From: Paracoccus acridae
Lineage (GTDB): Bacteria > Pseudomonadota > Alphaproteobacteria > Rhodobacterales > Rhodobacteraceae
Length of the DNA stretch: 64,000 nt
NCBI RefSeq assembly: GCF_014642735.1
Contig: NZ_BMIV01000001.1
Location: forward strand, 1-64,000
Direction of reading: 5' to 3'
The notes under the pieces are model-generated. The model saw only the letters and a list, made by a program, of their open reading frames with translations, was not told where the DNA came from and did no database searches. Within the stretch, counting starts at the first letter, position 1. The number at the start of each line of letters is the position of its first letter. The position numbers and the translations under genes are program-made. Shown piece after piece: positions 37,819 to 45,434 of this stretch.

Positions 37819-38745
37819 ATGCGCGCATTCGTCTTTCCCGGCCAGGGGGCGCAGACCGTGGGCATGGGACGCGAACTGGCCGAGGTCTATCCCGCCGCGC
37901 GCGAGGTGTTCCAACGGGTGGACGAGGCCCTGGGCGAGAAGCTGTCGGATCTGGTCTGGAACGGCGACATCGACACGCTGACCCTGACGCAGAACGCGCA
38001 GCCGGCGCTAATGGCGACCTCGATCGCGGCGTTCCGGGCCTTGGAAACGGAAGGCTTCGGCATCCAGGACGCCAATTTCGTCGCGGGGCATTCGCTGGGG
38101 GAATATTCGGCGCTGTGCGCGGCAGGAGCGCTGACGCTTGAGGACACGGCGCGGCTTTTGCGCCTGCGCGGGCAGGCCATGCAAGAGGCGGTGCCGGTCG
38201 GCCAGGGGGCCATGGCGGCGATCCTGGGCCTGGACTTCGCCACCGTCGAGCACATCGCGCGCGAGGTGGCGGGCGACGAGGTGGTGCAGGCCGCCAATGA
38301 CAACGATCCGGCGCAGGTGGTGATTTCCGGGCACAAGGGCGCGGTGGAACGCGCCGCGGACGCGATGAAGGCAGCAGGCGCCAAGCGGGCGCTGATGCTG
38401 CCGGTTTCCGCGCCCTTCCATTCGGTGCTGATGCAGCCTGCGGCGGCGGTGATGGCCAACGCGCTGGCGGGCGTGGACATCCATCCCCCCGCCGTGCCCC
38501 TGGTCGCCAATGTCCGGGCCGAGGCGGTGGTTGAACCCGGCGCGATCCGCCGCCTGCTGGTGGAACAGGTGACCGGCACCGTCCGCTGGCGCGAATCCAT
38601 CGCCAACATGGCCGAGGCCGGCGTGACCGAGTTCTGGGAGATCGGCGCAGGCAAGGCCTTGTCGGGCATGATCAAGCGCATCGCCAAGGATGCGGCTGTG
38701 CACAATGTGGGCGCCCCCGTGGATATCGCGGCGCTGAAGGGCTGA
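37819..38745 (+). CDS. fabD: [Acyl-carrier-protein] S-malonyltransferase
   Basis: Loads malonyl from malonyl-CoA onto ACP at the start of fatty-acid elongation. The 308-residue enzyme has FPGQGAQTVGMG at the N-terminus, the nucleophile motif GHSLGEYSAL (Ser near residue 91), and the QPAL/His catalytic region. ATG 37819 has AGGAGG five bases upstream; ATG 37804 would lack a site. fabG and acpP follow on the same strand. Confidence 0.97.
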   Translation: MRAFVFPGQGAQTVGMGRELAEVYPAAREVFQRVDEALGEKLSDLVWNGDIDTLTLTQNAQPALMATSIAAFRALETEGFGIQDANFVAGHSLGEYSALCAAGALTLEDTARLLRLRGQAMQEAVPVGQGAMAAILGLDFATVEHIAREVAGDEVVQAANDNDPAQVVISGHKGAVERAADAMKAAGAKRALMLPVSAPFHSVLMQPAAAVMANALAGVDIHPPAVPLVANVRAEAVVEPGAIRRLLVEQVTGTVRWRESIANMAEAGVTEFWEIGAGKALSGMIKRIAKDAAVHNVGAPVDIAALKG

Positions 38746-38756
38746 CGGGGCCTTTT

Positions 38757-38778
38757 GGGTATTTGGACAACGAAGAAG
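38757..38778 (+). repeat. Dispersed intergenic repeat, copy 2
   Basis: GGGTATTTGGACAACGAA followed by GAAG matches copy 1 at 5631-5652 in 20 of 22 positions. Here the GAAGAAGGA end doubles as the ribosome binding site of fabG. Confidence 0.6.
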
Positions 38779-38786
38779 GATCAGCC

Positions 38787-39524
38787 ATGTTCGATCTGAC
38801 AGGCAAGACGGCCCTGGTGACGGGCGCATCGGGCGGCATCGGCGGCGCCATCGCCCAGGCCTTGCACGGCGCGGGCGCAACGGTTGCGTTGTCGGGCACG
38901 CGCGAGGAGCCGCTGAACGACCTGGCCTCGGCCCTGGGGGATCGGGCGCATGTGGTGCCCGCGAACCTGTCGAATGCTGAAGCTGCCGCGGGGCTGATCA
39001 AGGATGCCGCGGCCGCCATGGGGTCGGTCGACATCCTGGTCAACAACGCGGGCATCACGCGCGACAACCTGTTCATGCGCATGTCGGACGAGGAATGGCA
39101 GCAGGTCATGGACGTGAACCTGACGGGCGTCTTCCGCCTGTCGCGCGCGGCATTGCGCGGCATGATGAAGGCCCGCTGGGGGCGGATCGTCAACATCACC
39201 TCGGTTGTGGGGGCCACGGGCAATCCGGGGCAGGGCAATTATGCCGCCGCGAAGGCTGGGTTGGTGGGGATGTCGAAGTCCCTGGCCTATGAGGTGGCTT
39301 CCCGCGGCATCACCGTGAACTGCGTGGCGCCGGGCTTCATCGCCACGCCCATGACCGACAGCCTGACCGACGACCAGAAGGGCAAGATCCTGTCCCAGAT
39401 CCCCACAGGCCGCATGGGCAGCCCCGAGGAGATCGCGGCGGCGGTGCTGTATCTTGCCAGTCCCGAGGCGGCATATGTCACCGGCGCCACGCTGCATGTG
39501 AATGGCGGCATGGCGATGGTCTGA
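38787..39524 (+). CDS. fabG: 3-oxoacyl-[acyl-carrier-protein] reductase
   Basis: NADPH-dependent reductase of fatty-acid elongation, short-chain dehydrogenase fold, 245 residues. TGASGGIGGAIA binds the cofactor; NNAGITRDNL and the YAAAKAGLVGMSKSLAYE active site are typical of FabG. ATG 38787 has GAAGAAGGA upstream, supplied by the dispersed repeat. Confidence 0.97.
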   Translation: MFDLTGKTALVTGASGGIGGAIAQALHGAGATVALSGTREEPLNDLASALGDRAHVVPANLSNAEAAAGLIKDAAAAMGSVDILVNNAGITRDNLFMRMSDEEWQQVMDVNLTGVFRLSRAALRGMMKARWGRIVNITSVVGATGNPGQGNYAAAKAGLVGMSKSLAYEVASRGITVNCVAPGFIATPMTDSLTDDQKGKILSQIPTGRMGSPEEIAAAVLYLASPEAAYVTGATLHVNGGMAMV

Positions 39525-39548
39525 CGCAGGTCGGCCACGCAAAAGCGG

Positions 39549-39576
39549 TTGCAAGAGGGTTCACGGGTGCTATATC
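39549..39576 (+). promoter_or_regulatory. Candidate promoter of acpP
   Basis: -35 TTGCAA at 39549-39554, 16-bp spacer, -10 TATATC at 39571-39576. It lies in the 147-bp gap before acpP, giving a leader of about 90 nt that contains an AT-rich near-palindrome (TATAC...GTATA, near 39621-39636). Confidence 0.45.
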
Positions 39577-39671
39577 CCCGGCTTGAGCAGCAGGGAAACC
39601 GCCCTGTGCCAAGGCGAATTATACATTCGCGTATAAAATTGGGCGGATGCCCGCGAGAATGAGGATGTGAC

Positions 39672-39905
39672 ATGAGCGATATCGCTGATCGCGTGAAGAA
39701 GATCGTGGTCGAGCATCTGGGCGTCGAGGAGGACAAGGTGGTCGAATCCGCGTCCTTCATCGACGACCTGGGGGCCGACAGCCTCGACACCGTCGAGCTG
39801 GTCATGGCGTTCGAGGAAGAATTCGGGATCGAGATCCCCGATGATGCCGCCGAAACCATCCAGACCGTGGGCGACGCCGTGACCTTCATCAAGGGCGCGG
39901 TCTGA
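39672..39905 (+). CDS. acpP: Acyl carrier protein
   Basis: Small acidic carrier of 77 residues for fatty-acid intermediates. Ser37 in [18 protein letters not shown] is the phosphopantetheine site. Own promoter and a strong terminator suggest a high-level single-gene transcript, although it follows fabD-fabG. Confidence 0.98.
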   Translation: MSDIADRVKKIVVEHLGVEEDKVVESASFIDDLGADSLDTVELVMAFEEEFGIEIPDDAAETIQTVGDAVTFIKGAV

Positions 39906-39936
39906 TCCGCACCTGCCGATCACCGGCACCATCCAG

Positions 39937-39969
39937 ACGGCGTTCCTGCACCAGCAGGAACGCCGTTTT
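39937..39969 (+). terminator. Rho-independent terminator of acpP
   Basis: Perfect 13-bp stem (ACGGCGTTCCTGC and GCAGGAACGCCGT, ACCA loop) ending in TTTT, 31 bp after the acpP stop. Confidence 0.92.
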
Positions 39970-40048
39970 CCATTGGCGCATGGCGGCCTTGCCGGAACCG
40001 CGCACAGTCGCGCGCCGTTGGGGCCGCGCAACATGGAAGGAGCAGATC

Positions 40049-40522
40049 ATGGCTGTCGAACTGAGGGGCCTGACCGACAATGCCCGCAAGACCGCGATTT
40101 CGGAACTGAACGGGCGGCTGGCCGATTCAATCGCCTTGGCGCTGGCGGTCAAGCAGGCGCATTGGAACGTGAAGGGACGCAATTTCATCGCTGTCCACGA
40201 ATTGCTTGACATGCTGCACAACAACCTGCGCGAGCAGATAGACGTCATGGCCGAACGCGTGCAGCAGCTGGACGGGGTGGCGTTGGGCACCGTCGAGAAG
40301 GTGTCGGGCAGCACCACCCTGGCCGAATATCCGACCGACCTGACCAAGGCCGAGGATCATATCCGTGCCCTGTGCGACCGTTATCGCGATCACGGGGAAA
40401 AGCTGCGCACCGCCATCGACGCCACGGACGAGGCGGGCGATGCCGATACCGCCGACATCCTTACGGCCGCGTCACGCAGCGCTGACAAGGACCTGTGGTT
40501 CCTGGAAAGCCATCTGGAGTGA
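40049..40522 (+). CDS. dps: DNA starvation/stationary phase protection protein Dps
   Basis: Ferritin-like dodecamer that oxidises and stores iron and shields DNA from oxidative damage. In 157 residues it shows KQAHWNVKGRNFIAVHELLDML and NNLREQIDVMAERVQQLDG, which carry the ferroxidase His/Asp/Glu ligands. AAGGAG precedes ATG 40049. No OxyR-like site was recognised upstream. Confidence 0.95.
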   Translation: MAVELRGLTDNARKTAISELNGRLADSIALALAVKQAHWNVKGRNFIAVHELLDMLHNNLREQIDVMAERVQQLDGVALGTVEKVSGSTTLAEYPTDLTKAEDHIRALCDRYRDHGEKLRTAIDATDEAGDADTADILTAASRSADKDLWFLESHLE

Positions 40523-40529
40523 CGGCGCC

Positions 40530-41348
40530 TTATCGGCCCAGCTTCGCGTGAACCTCGTCCAGGTCGATGTCGCCTAGGGGCAGCTTGTTGTCGGGGTTGT
40601 CGAAATCGTATCGGAACAGTTGGAAATCGTCCTTGTAGATTTCTCAGATCAGGTGCCGTGACAGGTCGTCGAAGTAGTCGCTGACCTTGTGCGCCCGCTT
40701 CGGCCCGTGCCCTTCGGATTCGTTGAACCGGGGCACGGATGCCGGATCGACCGGCACGGGGATCGTCGCCGCGTCCAGAACCTGCGCCATCCCGTCGTTG
40801 AAGGCTTCGGTGAAGAAGATGCGGTCATAGCGGCCGCCATTGGCGATGAAGGTGCCGACATGGCCCGAGATGGCCGACCAGTGGATGTCGGGATCCATCG
40901 GGCGGCGCCAGCGGATCGTGTCGCGCGCGAACAGCAGGAAGCGGCGGAAGCTGGCGATCTGGTCGAAATCGAAGTTGTTTTCCGGCCCGCCTACGTCGAT
41001 GCCGTATTGCTGCGCCAGTTGCGGGACCAGATTGCCGCGATAGCGCCGCCCGTTCCGCTGGATCCCGGCGATCTTGTCGAAGAAGGACGACAGAATCCGC
41101 GCATAAGGGTTGCGCACGCAGGTGAAGGTCACGGCCTCGTGCCCGGCGACGGCGGCCTCGATCAGGGGCTTGCTGTGGTCTTGGGACCATTTGTGCAGGC
41201 CTTCGGCCGCATCGTGGATGTCGCCGTCGAAGAAGCGCCCATGGTCGGAATAGAACATGATCTGCCCGATGGTCGAACAGGCGCATTTCGGCACCACCCG
41301 ATAGATCATGCTTTTGCTTTCGGTCATCCAGACCCCGGGAAAGCCCAT
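40530..41348 (-). pseudogene. Sulfotransferase family gene interrupted by an in-frame TGA
   Basis: Predicted sulfotransferase (Sulfotransfer_2-like) that would move sulfate from PAPS to a glycan. VPKCACSTIGQIMF near residue 20 is the 5'-phosphosulfate loop, and FTCVRNPYARILSSFF is the 3'-phosphate site. Reading stops at TGA (40644-40646) after residue 234. The same frame then continues for 37 codons to TAA at 40530-40532, encoding EIYKDDFQLFRYDF and more, which matches the usual C-terminus of such enzymes (acidic D-D-F-x-L-F-x-Y-D-F). One change, for example CGA to TGA, explains the interruption. ATG 41348 has GGGG upstream. Divergent from the GlcNAc-transferase-like gene, which is also damaged. 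Read-through or a 234-residue product cannot be excluded. Confidence 0.75.
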
Positions 41349-41475
41349 CGTGCCCCACTTCCTCAGATTGCAACCCGGCTTGTCGGCGCGCGTCAAAGGC
41401 GTTTACACACAGAAACCGGGAAGGGTGCAAGCACTGTCGCCTTTCTTGCCGCAGCACCTTGAAGACCTTGGATCC

Positions 41476-43049
41476 ATGGCCCGCATCGCCTTTATCCTTC
41501 TGACCCACAAGGATCCGCAAGGCGTGGTGGATCAGGCGCGGCGCCTGACGGCAAGCGGCGATCATGTCGTCATCCATTATGACCGCAATGCGCCGGCCGA
41601 TGATTACCGCCGGATCCGGCAGTTGCTGGCGGACGCGCCGAGGGTCGGCTTCGCACCCCGGCGATACCGATGCGGCTGGGGCGAATGGTCGCTGGTCGCC
41701 GCCACCCTGTCGGCGCTGCGCGAGGCCGAGCGTCTTTTTCCCCAGGCCACGCATTTCTACATGCTGTCGGGCGACTGCATGCCCATCAAGTCGGCCGAAT
41801 ATGCCCGCGCCTTCCTGGACCGGGACGAATGCGACTATATCGAAGCCTTCGACTTCTTCGACAGCGACTGGATCAAGACCGGCATCAAGGGCGAACGGCT
41901 GGCCTATCGCCACTGGTTCAACGAACGAAAGTCGAAGCGGCTGTTCTATGCCAGCCTGCGGGCGCAGCAATGGCTTGGCCTTGAACGGCCGCTCCCCCCG
42001 GCATCCAGGTGATGATCGGGTCGCAATGGTGGTGCCTGCGCCGCCACACGGTCGAGGCGCTGCTGGCGCTGATCGCGGAACGCCCCGACCTGCCGCGCTT
42101 TTTCCGCAGCACCTGGATCCCGGACGAGACCTTCTTCCAGACCCTGGTTGCCCATCTGGTGCCCAAGGCGCAGATCCGCCGCCGGTCGCCCACCTGCCTG
42201 ATGTTCACCGATTATGGAATGCCGGTGACCTTCTACAACGACCATTACGACCTGCTGACGCGCCAGGATTACCTGTTCGCCCGCAAGATCAGCGCCGAGG
42301 CGCAGGAATTGCGGGCCAAGCTGGGCGCGCTGTGGCTGGCCGAGGGCGTCAGCTTCGCCATCACGAACGAGGCGCCCCGCCTGTTCCGCTTCCTGACCGG
42401 CCGCGGCCGGGTGGGCCGCCGCTTCGCGCCCCGCTTCTGGGAAGATCAGGGTGCGTCGCGCAACCATGTCCTTTGCCTGATCGTGTCGAAGAAATGGCAT
42501 GTCGCCAAGCGCCTGACGGCAGCCATCCGGGCGCTGACCGACATCCCGGCGGTCGATTACATCTTCAACGAACGCGATGCGGGACTGCCCGACCTGGGGG
42601 GGATCGCCTCGACCGTGGCCAAGCGGGAACGGCATCGCCGGGCCCTGGTCCGGCTGCTTTTCGACGATTTCGGGTCGCAACATCTGGTCTTGTGCCTCGA
42701 TCCCTCGGCCCTGTCTCTGATCGCCGATTTCGCGGCCGACAGATCCGAGACGCGGATCCTGTTCATCGACACCGCCTTTGACGACGCCTATCTGCGCGGC
42801 CACATGCGCCGCACCGGCCTGGCGGGGGATGGCACGCCCGACACGGTGATCGAACAGTTGCTGCCGATCGTCGCGGGCGATCTGGCCCACGAGGTCGAAC
42901 GACTGCGCGACATGGACTTTGCCCGCTTCGCCACCATCGCGTCCGACGCCACCCCCGAGGCGAATGCCCAAGCCATTGCGCGGTTTCTGGATGTTTCCCC
43001 CCAGGTCGCGCATGATCTGGCCCGGACGCCGCATCTGTTCACCGACTGA
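41476..43049 (+). pseudogene. Frameshifted beta-1,6-N-acetylglucosaminyltransferase-like gene (core-2/I-branching family)
   Basis: Two reading frames form one glycosyltransferase of about 524 residues. The first (41476-42012) carries RIAFILLTHKDPQGVVDQA, CGWGEWSLVAATLSALR and THFYMLSGDCMPIKS, the core-2/I-branching donor domain. It then runs through a six-C tract (41994-41999) into ASR and a stop. The second (to 43049) resumes with MIGSQWWCLRRHTVEALL and TWIPDETFFQTL, the rest of that domain, followed by a long alphaproteobacterial C-terminal region (DUF5928-like). One extra C restores LPPGIQVMIGSQWW without a break. Whether this is a real mutation, phase variation or a sequencing error is open. 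Role if intact: adding GlcNAc-type branches to a surface polysaccharide. Confidence 0.8.
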
Positions 43050-43058
43050 GGAATGCCC

Positions 43059-43442
43059 ATGGCCTTCGATTATGACGACACCAACATCTTCGCCCGGATC
43101 CTGCGGGGCGAAATCCCCTGCGACAAGGTCGCCGAAAGCGATCACGCCCTGGCCTTTCGCGACATCCGTCCGCAGGCGCCGGTGCATGTGCTGGTGATCC
43201 CCAAGGGCCGCTATGTCAGCTTCGACGATTTCGCGGCCAATGCCTCGGACGCGGAAATCGTGGATTTCATGCGACTTTGCGCGCGGGTCTGCGCATCCGA
43301 GGGCGTCGGCCTGGACGACGGCAACCAGGGCTTCCGCGCCATCGCCAATACCGGCCCCCATGGCGTGCAAGAGGTGCCGCATTACCACCTGCACATCCTG
43401 GGAGGGCGGGTGATGGGGCCGATGCTGCCGCGCCAGGGTTAG
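43059..43442 (+). CDS. HIT family (histidine triad) nucleotide-binding protein
   Basis: HINT-type phosphoramidase of 127 residues. The triad HYHLHILGG is near residue 110, and NIFARILRGEIPC begins the fold. GAGGA before ATG 43059 overlaps the glycosyltransferase stop codon region; ATG 43053 is too close to it. Physiological substrate unknown. Converges on the GFA gene with overlapping stop codons. Confidence 0.93.
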   Translation: MAFDYDDTNIFARILRGEIPCDKVAESDHALAFRDIRPQAPVHVLVIPKGRYVSFDDFAANASDAEIVDFMRLCARVCASEGVGLDDGNQGFRAIANTGPHGVQEVPHYHLHILGGRVMGPMLPRQG

Positions 43443-43885
43443 GGGCGCCGGGCCGCGAAATCGGCCATCAGCGCGGCAAAGCCTTCAATCGGCGGAAAGC
43501 GCGCAAAGCCATGGGTGGCACCGACGCTCACCCATGGCAGCTTTTCCTCAAGCCAGCATTCGATGAAGGGCGGCTGGTCGCTGCCGCCCTCCAGCATGGT
43601 GCTGCGGATGTTGACCAGCGGGCCCAGGAAATCGGCCCGGGTATGGGTCCAGGACAGACAGAAGGCGCAGCAATGGTGGCGCAGTTCGCCCCGCAGCCCG
43701 CCCAGGATGGTTTCGCCTTCGATGGAAACGGCATCCTGCGCGTAAAGGCTGCTCAGCGAAAAGGCGCTGGCGGTCATCTGCTGGCAGCCCCGGCAATGGC
43801 AGACCATGGTCAGCAGGGGCGGCCCCGACACTGCGATCGTGACCCGTCCGCATCGGCATCCGCCATGTTGTCTGTCAGCGTCCAT
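43439..43885 (-). CDS. GFA family zinc-binding protein
   Basis: 148-residue member of the GFA (glutathione-dependent formaldehyde-activating enzyme-like) family. The zinc cysteines GGCRCGRV near residue 9 and CHCRGCQQMTASAFSL near 29 are clear, followed by HHCCAFC. Most members are not the formaldehyde enzyme, so the activity is unassigned. Sixteen base pairs after the ABC ATPase gene on the same strand. Confidence 0.85.
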   Translation of the reverse strand: MDADRQHGGCRCGRVTIAVSGPPLLTMVCHCRGCQQMTASAFSLSSLYAQDAVSIEGETILGGLRGELRHHCCAFCLSWTHTRADFLGPLVNIRSTMLEGGSDQPPFIECWLEEKLPWVSVGATHGFARFPPIEGFAALMADFAARRP

Positions 43886-43901
43886 TCCTTCCCCCGTGCG
43901 G

Positions 43902-44825
43902 CTAGGCTCGCGTCATTTCCACGAACACATCCTCCAGATCCGGCTGCTCGGTCGCGACATCCAGGATGGGGACGCCCGCGCCGCGCAGCGCATCCAGAAG
44001 CTGGTCGGCACGGACGCGCGACGGGGGATAGCTGATCGCCAGCCGCCCGTCGCCCCGCCATTCGGGATGCGCGCCATCGGGCAGCGGGGGCAGGGCGATC
44101 CGCCCGCCCGTGTCCAGCACCAGCGTCTTGCCGTCGGCCCGCGACAGCAGGCTGCGCGTGTCCTGGCGCACCACCAGTTCGCCGTGGTTGATGATGGCGA
44201 TCTCGTCGCACATCTGTTCGGCTTCCTCCAGGTAATGGGTGGTCAGGATGATGGTCATGCCCTGGCGGTTCAGGTCGCGGACGTTGTTCCACAGCATCTC
44301 GCGCAGGGTGATGTCCACGCCCGCCGTCGGTTCGTCCAGGACCAGGATCTGCGGGCGGTGGACCAAGGCCTTGGCCAGCAGCAGGCGCCGCCGCATCCCG
44401 CCCGACAGGTTGCGCGCATAGGCATTGGCCTGGTCTGTCAGGCCCACCAGTTCCAGCAGTTCATCGGTCCAGCGTTCGGATTTCGGCACGCCGTAAAGGC
44501 CCGCCTGCACCTCCAGGCTGGCGCGGGGGGTGAAGAACGGGTCCATGTTCAGCTCCTGCGGCATCACCCCGATGGCCGCGCGCGACTGGCGCGGGTTCAC
44601 GTCCTGGTCGAAGCCCCAGATCGTGACCTTGCCCGCCGTCTTGTTCACCAGCCCGGCCAGGATGTTGATCATCGTGGACTTGCCCGCCCCGTTCGGACCC
44701 AGCAGGCCGAAGATGCTGCCTGCGGGAATCGTCAGGTCGATGCCCTTCAGCGCCTGCTTGGCAGGGGCGGACCCCTGGGCGGCATAGGTCTTGCGCAGAC
44801 CTGCGATCTCGATGGCGTTGGGCAT
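43902..44825 (-). CDS. ABC transporter ATP-binding protein (CcmA/DrrA type)
   Basis: Cytosolic ATPase of 307 residues. Walker A GPNGAGKSTMIN near residue 44, signature LSGGMRRRLLLAKAL, Walker B ILVLDEPTAGVD, and TTHYLEEAEQMCDEIAI switch His. The C-terminal 80 residues are the extra domain found in ABC-2 exporters. No membrane permease is adjacent in either direction, so its partner must lie elsewhere. Substrate unknown. Confidence 0.9.
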   Translation of the reverse strand: MPNAIEIAGLRKTYAAQGSAPAKQALKGIDLTIPAGSIFGLLGPNGAGKSTMINILAGLVNKTAGKVTIWGFDQDVNPRQSRAAIGVMPQELNMDPFFTPRASLEVQAGLYGVPKSERWTDELLELVGLTDQANAYARNLSGGMRRRLLLAKALVHRPQILVLDEPTAGVDITLREMLWNNVRDLNRQGMTIILTTHYLEEAEQMCDEIAIINHGELVVRQDTRSLLSRADGKTLVLDTGGRIALPPLPDGAHPEWRGDGRLAISYPPSRVRADQLLDALRGAGVPILDVATEQPDLEDVFVEMTRA

Positions 44826-44919
44826 GGGTCTTGTCCCCCGGACAGCTTGCGAAGGCAGGCGGCGCTGCGGTAATGGGAGATAAGACCAGATACCGCCCGC
44901 CGCCACAAGAAGGCCAGCC

Positions 44920-45168
44920 ATGACGCAATATGTGATCCCGGAAAACTCGCTGTCCACCGAACAGACGGATCTGTCGGAACTGAAGCTGCCCGCGCCCGCG
45001 ACCCAGATCGTCACCGCCTGGAAGGTCGCCTGCGACGGGGACGATGCGGGCGGGCTTGGCCATCCGCGCGTCTGGCTGGCGATTTCCCCGGAAACGGGCT
45101 TTGTCGATTGCGGCTATTGCGACAAGCGCTTCGTGATCGACCGCGATCACGCCGGGGGCGACCACTAG
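44920..45168 (+). CDS. Zinc-finger domain-containing protein (zf-CHCC, NDUFS6-like)
   Basis: 82-residue protein. The HPRVWLAI segment then [10 protein letters not shown] gives the Cys/His/Cys-Cys zinc site shared with the NDUFS6 subunit of respiratory complex I. The alphaproteobacterial version is thought to relate to complex I assembly; this is family knowledge, not shown here. Its stop codon overlaps that of the opposing DUF2256 gene (CTAG). Confidence 0.88.
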   Translation: MTQYVIPENSLSTEQTDLSELKLPAPATQIVTAWKVACDGDDAGGLGHPRVWLAISPETGFVDCGYCDKRFVIDRDHAGGDH

Positions 45169-45341
45169 GGCTGGGACCACGAGGGCTTGGATAGGCGGGG
45201 GGCCTTGGTCCCCCGGCAGCGGTCCGAGCAATAGCGGACCTGGTCCCAGTCCCGCGCCCATTTGCGGCGCCAGGTGAAGGGCCGCCCGCAGCAGGCGCAG
45301 ATCTTGCTGGGCAGGTCGCCCTTGCGAACCATCCTGGGCAT
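45165..45341 (-). CDS. DUF2256 domain-containing small zinc-ribbon protein
   Basis: 58 residues: [20 protein letters not shown], then [20 protein letters not shown]. Two CxxC/CxxxC pairs form a zinc ribbon. This DUF2256 pattern is well conserved but has no known function. ATG 45341 has AAGG six bases upstream. It overlaps the zf-CHCC gene tail-to-tail by 4 bp and diverges from polA. Confidence 0.85.
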   Translation of the reverse strand: MPRMVRKGDLPSKICACCGRPFTWRRKWARDWDQVRYCSDRCRGTKAPRLSKPSWSQP

Positions 45342-45434
45342 TGCCACCTTCTGCATTCCGCCAACCAAGGCGCGTCTGGAAACCACGGCGCGATCGTGCC
45401 AGAACCGGGGCCGGAACCGAAAAGGAACATGGCG

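Noticed and set aside
35380..37914. Minus-strand open frame of about 840 codons opposite ndk and kup
   Set aside because: Arg/His/Asp/Gln-rich shadow; the sense strand encodes recognisable Ndk and Kup.
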